Assembly: GCA_029449245.1 (NCBI GenBank)
Contig: JANATF010000023.1
Span: 124,001 to 188,000, forward strand
Origin: Mortierella alpina
Taxonomy: Eukaryota; Mortierellomycota; Mortierellomycetes; Mortierellales; Mortierellaceae
Reading direction: 5' to 3'
Length of the DNA stretch: 64,000 nucleotides
Part shown: in pieces, positions 57,769-64,000 of the stretch
Position numbering within the stretch: the first letter of the stretch is position 1
How the letters are laid out: each line of letters starts with the position of its first letter
Made by a program: the position numbers and the translations under genes
The notes under the pieces: generated by a model
The model's database searches: none
Told to the model about the DNA's origin: nothing
Seen by the model: the letters and a program-made list of their open reading frames with translations, nothing else

Positions 57769-60700
57769 ATGCTCAACACAGAGGCAAAGCTAGTCATGTC
57801 CTTGATCAACAGGATCATCTCGAGAGTATGCTCCCCTTACTCAACGTCCCTTTACTGCTCCGTGGCGTCTGCGTCGCGGTGACTCGACAAGCTCCTTCAT
57901 TCCACTCTACAAGCATACACACCATGCAAAGACACTACACAGCGCCACCAAAAAAAAACAAAAAACAAAACAAAACGACGAATATGCCTCCTCTTGAACG
58001 ACCATTGTATCATCCTCTTCGCGGCACGGGCAACCCGCACTTAATTACAAAGAAAGGGCAGAGACAGTACTACTCGGGCGACTTTTAACCTTTTTTTTAT
58101 TTCCATCTATTATTTTCCCGTTAGCTACCGTATAATGGGCGACCTCTTGAGAGCATAGAGATGGACCCACTTATCCAGCAGTCGATCGTCTCTTTGGTCG
58201 AACTATCGCGCTATCGCCTTGGCCTGATTTGTCTTCAGCTCGTACAACAGCTCGAGAACATCTCAAAGGTAAGCATCAAGCTTCGTGAGTTTCTTGCTCA
58301 AACGGGCAAGCCAAGGCGAACAGACTTTTCGCTGTTTTCGGGACAACATCACGGCGCAATGCGCGTCAACCGGGTGGTCTCTTGGAAAGAAGTGGATTGG
58401 CCATGGACAATGAGAGATGGAGGGAACACACTCTACGCGGTTTTGGCTCGACTAGCTGCTCTCTATTGTTATTACCTCCTCTCGGTTTACAATGTGATGA
58501 GCCTATGCCTTCGACACAAGAAAGACATCTGTTCTAGTATTGAGAGAAGGGGCTCTCAAAAGAGCTCGCTGGTCTGTTTAGGGTCTCGGCTTGAAGAAAA
58601 TAGCCAGGGACTATGCTGGATGCAGTACGCAAGTCAGAGTACTGGAGCGCAAGCTGATAAAAAAAAAAAAAAAAAAAGAGAGAGAAAATAGAGGTCAATG
58701 TCGTCCACCACTCTAACCTGCTCTCTTTTTGTTTGGCTCTTCTTTTTTTCTTTCCTGTATAGCAAAATGGCATGGTGCTGGAGGAAGTTGTGCCGTACGA
58801 TGTGATGCAGTCGCAGCTTTTTGTGCTCAGGATCTTGTCGCAGTGTATGGAGGCGCACTGGAAAGCATATAGAGAACAACTCACACAGCATCTGAGGGAA
58901 ACAAGCGACCAAGACTCGGAGAGTGCCACCATGCGCGACGGCGTATGCTTCAACGGGTCCATCACCGACACCGCTGTCTCGTCCTCCATCACAGCCATTG
59001 CCGCCGCACGCCACGCAGATCCACCACCACTCGACGATGGTTTGGCAAAGTATGTGCTCAGTGTGCTGACTCGGTTCCTGCATGACGTCCCCACGGGCGA
59101 AGATCCCGAGGCCAAGGCAGAAAGCACAGCCAACTCCAGCAGCAACAACAGCAGCAGTAGCAAGAGCAAAAAGGGTGCAGAAACAGAAAGTGCTCCTATC
59201 TCTGCACACAACATTGCTAATATCCAGGAAGCAGAGCTCTCCAACGAGATTTACAAGACGGCGGGCAGGATCCTGTTCTACATCAGCGCCTCCAACTGGC
59301 CCATCGTCTTTGCACGACTCAAAGCGAGAATTCAGCATCTGTCAACAACAAATGACGACTGGCCCGAAACAGCAGAACTCAAGCTTTTGGAAACCGCGAG
59401 CTTGAACCAACGCAGGCTGGGGCAGGTCTTGACTGGTAAGCTCAAAGTCTTTTGAATCGTATTCGGGCATGACACGTCTATTGGTTCATGAAGAGTAACA
59501 GAGAGCGTCTCCTGTTTAATTAGAATTGCGATCGACGTTTCTGCACCTCAAGCGATCTGCTCAGACGGTGATGGGTCAGGTCCTCCACAAAGCCATCTGG
59601 AACTGGATCGAGGTGTTCCCATCGGAATTCGTGCTACTCTGTCAGACTCAGAAGCGAATGGAGGGAGAGCCTCACATCCTCTTTGATATCTGCCACTCAC
59701 TCGCCACAGACAACAAGCGCAGGATACACTTTTGGCCCTTGCAGACCATGTTGCTCATCCTCTGCCCAGACATCCTGCTGAGCGCAGCCATGAATGACAA
59801 CAGGAGTAATATGTCCAAGAAAGCCCAGTTCCTGGAGGCTCTCAAAAAGTCTTTGAGGAACAAGAGTCTCATGGAGATTGCTGGACTGTGCTACGTCGAC
59901 GTCTGCAAGGCATCTACATACGTTTCCAAGAATGATACCTCGGCTCTCCGTCATATGGTCCCGGAAATCGAGAATGAGCTCAAGGTAAGAGGGCGCAAAT
60001 GATACAAAATGATGAGAGTGGGGCAGCACGTATAAAGTAAGACAATTTGGAGATATTCAACATGATCGCTTCTTTTCAATATGATCTTTCTCCAACAGGA
60101 GCTTCTGTTCACCCCAGAAAAGCCCTATATGGATACCGAGGGGACGATCGATAAGGCGACCATGTCCGCCTGCTTAACTGCGCTCTACCGTCTGAACCCT
60201 CGACACGTCATCCACTCGCTCATCCCTGAATGCTCGGGTGACAAAGCGCCAATTGCCTTCAAGTTGGTGCTTGTTACTTCCTTTTATACCATCGCTTCAG
60301 AGGAGGACCGTCTTCCCTGGAACCCTTCGATTCAATTGGCAACCTCTGCTTTGGGAGCACCGCTGCGCAAGATGTTTGCAGAGAATGTTGTCCGCGAGCG
60401 GGCAGCAGATATCATTGCCAAGAAGGTGCTCATCGATCGGAAACTTAAGAAGCACTTGGTCGACACTGCCAGGGACAAGCAGGAACTCATTGTTTACCTC
60501 TTGAAAATGTACCAAATCGACCCCGCACTGGCAGTTGCTGTAAGTTGAAGTGAATAGGCTGACCTTCTTATCTTCGCGACAAACGTATCTCTGTCTCGGT
60601 AACAGAAAATCATTTAACATGCCGATGGTCTTGAATTAATAGACGGAAACTCCAGAGACTGTCGAAGAAGAGATTCATCAGCTGTTGAAGGGCCTTCTCC

Positions 60701-63700
60701 TCTGCTTGAATGAATCACACATGGGTATCCGTACAACGGCGGGCGAGGTCCTCCTTCAACTCTTTGATTTGAGGATCATTGAGCGATGGGGCTCCGGCGC
60801 CAACCTCATGGTCACATTCTGGAATCTGAGTTCCGACGTCATTATCTCGATTGCGCGACAGCTGATGGAGCTCAAGTGCGCAGATGAAAAGACTCGATTC
60901 CTACTGGAATTACTTCAGCAACTCATGTCTCGACGCAACATCTTTTTGAAGGATCACCAGGTAACCATTCTGCAGTTCATGTTTTTGTTGTTGAAAGAGT
61001 CAGTCGAGGTGGAGAGATGTATGTTACTGGCCCTGACTATTCGATTTGCTAACGCCCCGCTGCACACTGCTCCTTGCTCCATGATAGGATCTGGCCATTG
61101 CTTGTCACGATATTCCCAAGCGCTTCGCCACAAGCGTCGCTCTCGAGATTGCGCTGCTGATTCTCATTTGTGCGCCAGACCAGGATATCTGCACCATGGC
61201 GGTGAACTGCATCAGTCTACTGTGTGAGGAAACGGTCATCACACAGGAGGTCGTTAACCCGAGCATTGGACAGCTCTCACTACTGGAGAACATTGACGTG
61301 TACATGGAACTCTCGGCCCCTAGTGCCGTTGTCGCTGGTAAGTTGCTATTGCATAGGTCGACGAGATATGATGTCGCCCAGACTATTTGCAAATGTATGC
61401 TCACGTACTTCTTGTTTTTTTCCATGCGGGTTTAGGCCGTGTTTCCCAGCAAAAGCGCCTTCGCAGGATCATCCGTCAAATCTCGCAACCAACGCCAGGA
61501 AATTTGGGTGCTTGGGAGGAGGCTTATCGTCGGTGGAAGAACGTTACTGTTTTCTGGACCAAGGATGAGATTGCCTTTTACGAAAATATGGAGCCTTTGG
61601 AGAAGAGCCGTAATGCAAAGAGGTCAACAGCACTTCCACCACCACCCAAGGGTGGCTTCGTGATCGACCTCTCGGACTCGCGCAATGCTGAATGGCAGAA
61701 CTTTACGGGATTTCTTGCTGCCCTTGCAGGTGCCTCTCTCCCCTCGAATTCAGTGCCACGGACGAACGCCTCTGGGGAAAACTTTCGCCGGTCTTCTGTT
61801 GCAGAGACGAAAGGCGCTCAGGCAAATGTTGAGCGATACATGCTCGACATGGTCCAGTTGCTTGTCAATGAGCAGGTCTTTGTTCGGGATGTAGTCAAGC
61901 AGACCCTTGGATCTGAACTCTCGCCAGCGTTATACCCTGTCCTCTTCAAGCAGTTGATATATGTGGTGTCGCGCTTCTTTGACAGCCACGGCGAGCCTCT
62001 CTGCACAGATCAGTACACCATGTTTGTCGATCAGGCCATCTCGGTGCTCAAGCTGGTGCTAGACCGCATGTCGACTCCTGCCGATTCAATCTTTTCGGTC
62101 GACTTTGGTGCGTTGGTCCTTTATTTCGCACGCTACCTGCATCGTCTAGGACACAGTCTGAATGGCCTCCGCGTCAAGATCAAGATGTGCCAACTGTGCG
62201 AAACGCTCATGCAAAAGAAGGAGTACATCAGTCTTCGGCAGGAAATTCGCCTGAGGAATAAGATGGTGGAGGTCATGATTGAGTGGACTTCGGACTTTTC
62301 ACTTGTAAGTTGTGCTGAGGAACTATATGAGGTGAACTATGCATGTTAAAAAAAAAAGACATACTAACCATTCGCAATTTTCGAACCGTTGCAAACAGCC
62401 TACTGAAATGCCGTCATACGTGGAGGAGAAGGATGACCCAGCCAACAACGGGCGACTCTATCGTGACCTTGATCTTGCCTGTATGAAGTCGATTGTTGCA
62501 CTGCTGTACCAGCTCCCATTGCAGCCCTACGAAACAACTCACGACACGGATATGACCCAGATCCGCTCGGCCATTTTTTACCGTTACTTCAACTTTTTCC
62601 TCAAGTTGTTGAACAGGTGCCGTGTACTGGAATACATCGAGTCCGGCCCCTCATACCACAAACAGAACAATGAGGATCTGGCACTGCTCTTTGCCAAATC
62701 CAAGGCCATTGTCCGTGACTTGGGTCCGCTCAAGGAATACACCATCAAGGCGCTCTCTAACATGCTGAGCGCCAACATCGAGACGGGATTGAACTATTCG
62801 CTCTCAATGGGATATCATGAGGATGATAGGACAAGGACGGCATTCATGCAGGTGCTGACTAACATTCTCAAGCAAGGAACCGAGTTTGCGGTGCTCTCGG
62901 AGAGTGCGATGGAGGATCGATATGAAAAGTTGATCGATCTCATTGCGTCGCCCGACCTGACCTTGGTGCTTTCCCTGTGCCAGGTGTGCCCTGTCAGTGA
63001 GATTGATGACTTGGCCATTGTTTTGTTACACGTGTTTGAGAGCCGCGGTCTTGCCATGCCTTTACTGAAGGCCATCATTATGAAGGAAGTGCGGGAGACA
63101 GGTGAGTTATCCCAGTGATAAGATGGTCTGACATTGTCGTCCCTTATAGCCTTGAAAGATGCTACAGCTTGCTAACATGAGAAGCCTCCTTTTTTTTTCT
63201 CCTTCTGTCCAGGCGAGTCGGAGTTGTTCCGCAGAAACTGCATGGCGACACGATTACTGACAGTGTTCGCCAAGATCAATGGAGCAGAATACCTCAAGAG
63301 CACTTTGCAGCCTCTGCTCAATGCACTGATGGTTCTTCCTCAGCAAGGATCTTATGAACTGGATCCCACGCGTCTTGGTCCGGATGAGGACGTCAATATC
63401 AACGTCGAGAACCTCAAACATATGGCCCAGCTCTTCTTAGACACCATCACGGACTCGGCCTCCAATGTCCCAAGCACGTTCCGGGAAGTGTGCTGGTACC
63501 TTTCTCAGGCTGTGGGCGAGCGTTTCCCTGACGCAAAGTTTACGGCCGTCGGAGGCTTCATCTTTTTGAGATTCCTTTGCCCTGCAATTGTGGCTCCGGA
63601 ATCCGATGGGTTGATGCAGGCGCCTGTGGAAAATACCAAGGTTCGCCGTGGACTGTTGCTGATCACCAAGGTCATCCAAAACCTCGCCAACAACGTTCTC

Positions 63701-64000
63701 TTTGGAGCCAAGGAGCCCTTCATGATCACTCTCAACACATTCTTGACGTCCAACATCCACAAAGTCACCCGGTTCTTGGGCAACATTTCCACGCCTCAGC
63801 AGTTGGAGCCAGCATCAACTGATCCTGCTCATTATCGTGCGATTGAAGTGGGCGACCGGTCATCACTGCATCGCCATCTGGTGCTGAACCTTGAGAGAAT
63901 GAGCAAGGACTTGACCATGAAGACTTCTGCAGAGCTGGAGGAGGATAAGACTTACTTGGTGACCAAGCGGTCGTTTGACACGCTTTCGACCCTGCTCGCG
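57769..64000 (+). CDS. Neurofibromin-type RasGAP, 3'-truncated by the window
   Basis: Negative regulator of Ras, stimulating its GTP hydrolysis. Exons are 57769-57825, 58125-58268, 58763-59435, 59524-59984, 60099-60539, 60643-61008, 61088-61337, 61436-62304, 62399-63101 and 63213-64000+. The joints keep phase, giving about 1,584 residues so far. The intron after 61008 is uncertain: GTGGAG at 61009 keeps FMFLLLKESVE, while the better donor at 60961 (GTAACC) would drop 16 residues. A long helical-repeat N terminus leads into the GAP domain. The arginine-finger candidate is Arg1328 in LFRRN, followed by EYLKSTLQPL, and FLRFLCPAIVAPE (about 1439) is the FLR block. The size and N-terminal architecture match neurofibromin/Ira rather than short RasGAPs. 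Sec14/PH parts would lie beyond the window. Confidence 0.93.

Overview
The window is nuclear DNA of a filamentous fungus, almost certainly an early-diverging one (Mortierellomycota/Mucoromycota, probably a Mortierella-like species). The reasons are: intron-rich genes with short GT..AG introns of about 55-130 bp and branch sites such as ACTAAC; CT-rich promoters; CAG/CAA-encoded glutamine runs; an Integrator subunit (a complex missing from Dikarya); and a C2H2 gene whose N-terminal domain I recall as repeated in Mortierellaceae. The species call is an inference. No search was run; all domain calls come from motifs read by eye, and exon joints were checked only by phase arithmetic.

Left part (1-19.2 kb). 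A 5'-truncated low-complexity gene is followed by a nine-exon Polo-like kinase of about 2,461 residues, several times the usual size. Next come two near-identical fungal alpha-1,3-fucosyltransferase (GT10) genes on the minus strand. Between them lies a decayed 144-bp copy of the end of Polo exon 1, in the same orientation as Polo. The simplest reading is a tandem duplication of a Polo-fucosyltransferase block whose second Polo copy was then lost. A broken gene with a PD-(D/E)XK-like core follows.

Middle (19.2-36 kb). About 5 kb hold no convincing gene. Then come two secreted proteinase K-type serine proteases (one with a changed oxyanion-hole residue), a seven-exon PMP20/AHP1-type peroxiredoxin ending in AKL, a Myb-domain protein, mitochondrial ribosomal protein bL31m, and a two-exon C2H2 zinc-finger gene whose start codon looks lost.

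Right part (36-64 kb). This holds Integrator subunit 2 (eight exons), a large disordered Ser/Pro/Thr-rich protein, a FAF1/C1orf131-like ribosome-assembly protein divergent from an AIM19-like mitochondrial protein, a gamma-glutamylcyclotransferase-like protein with a C-terminal membrane anchor, a third secreted protease, about 3 kb without genes, the diflavin reductase Tah18, and, divergent from it, a neurofibromin-type RasGAP that runs off the right edge.

The genes do not form one pathway. Functional groupings are growth and division control (Polo, NF1), nuclear RNA processing and transcription (INTS2, Myb, C2H2), mitochondria, redox and Fe-S chemistry (bL31m, AIM19, Tah18, peroxiredoxin, GGCT), and secreted proteolysis plus glycosylation. 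The most notable items are the giant Polo kinase, the Polo-fragment/fucosyltransferase duplication scar, the possible pseudoprotease, and the Integrator subunit in a fungus.
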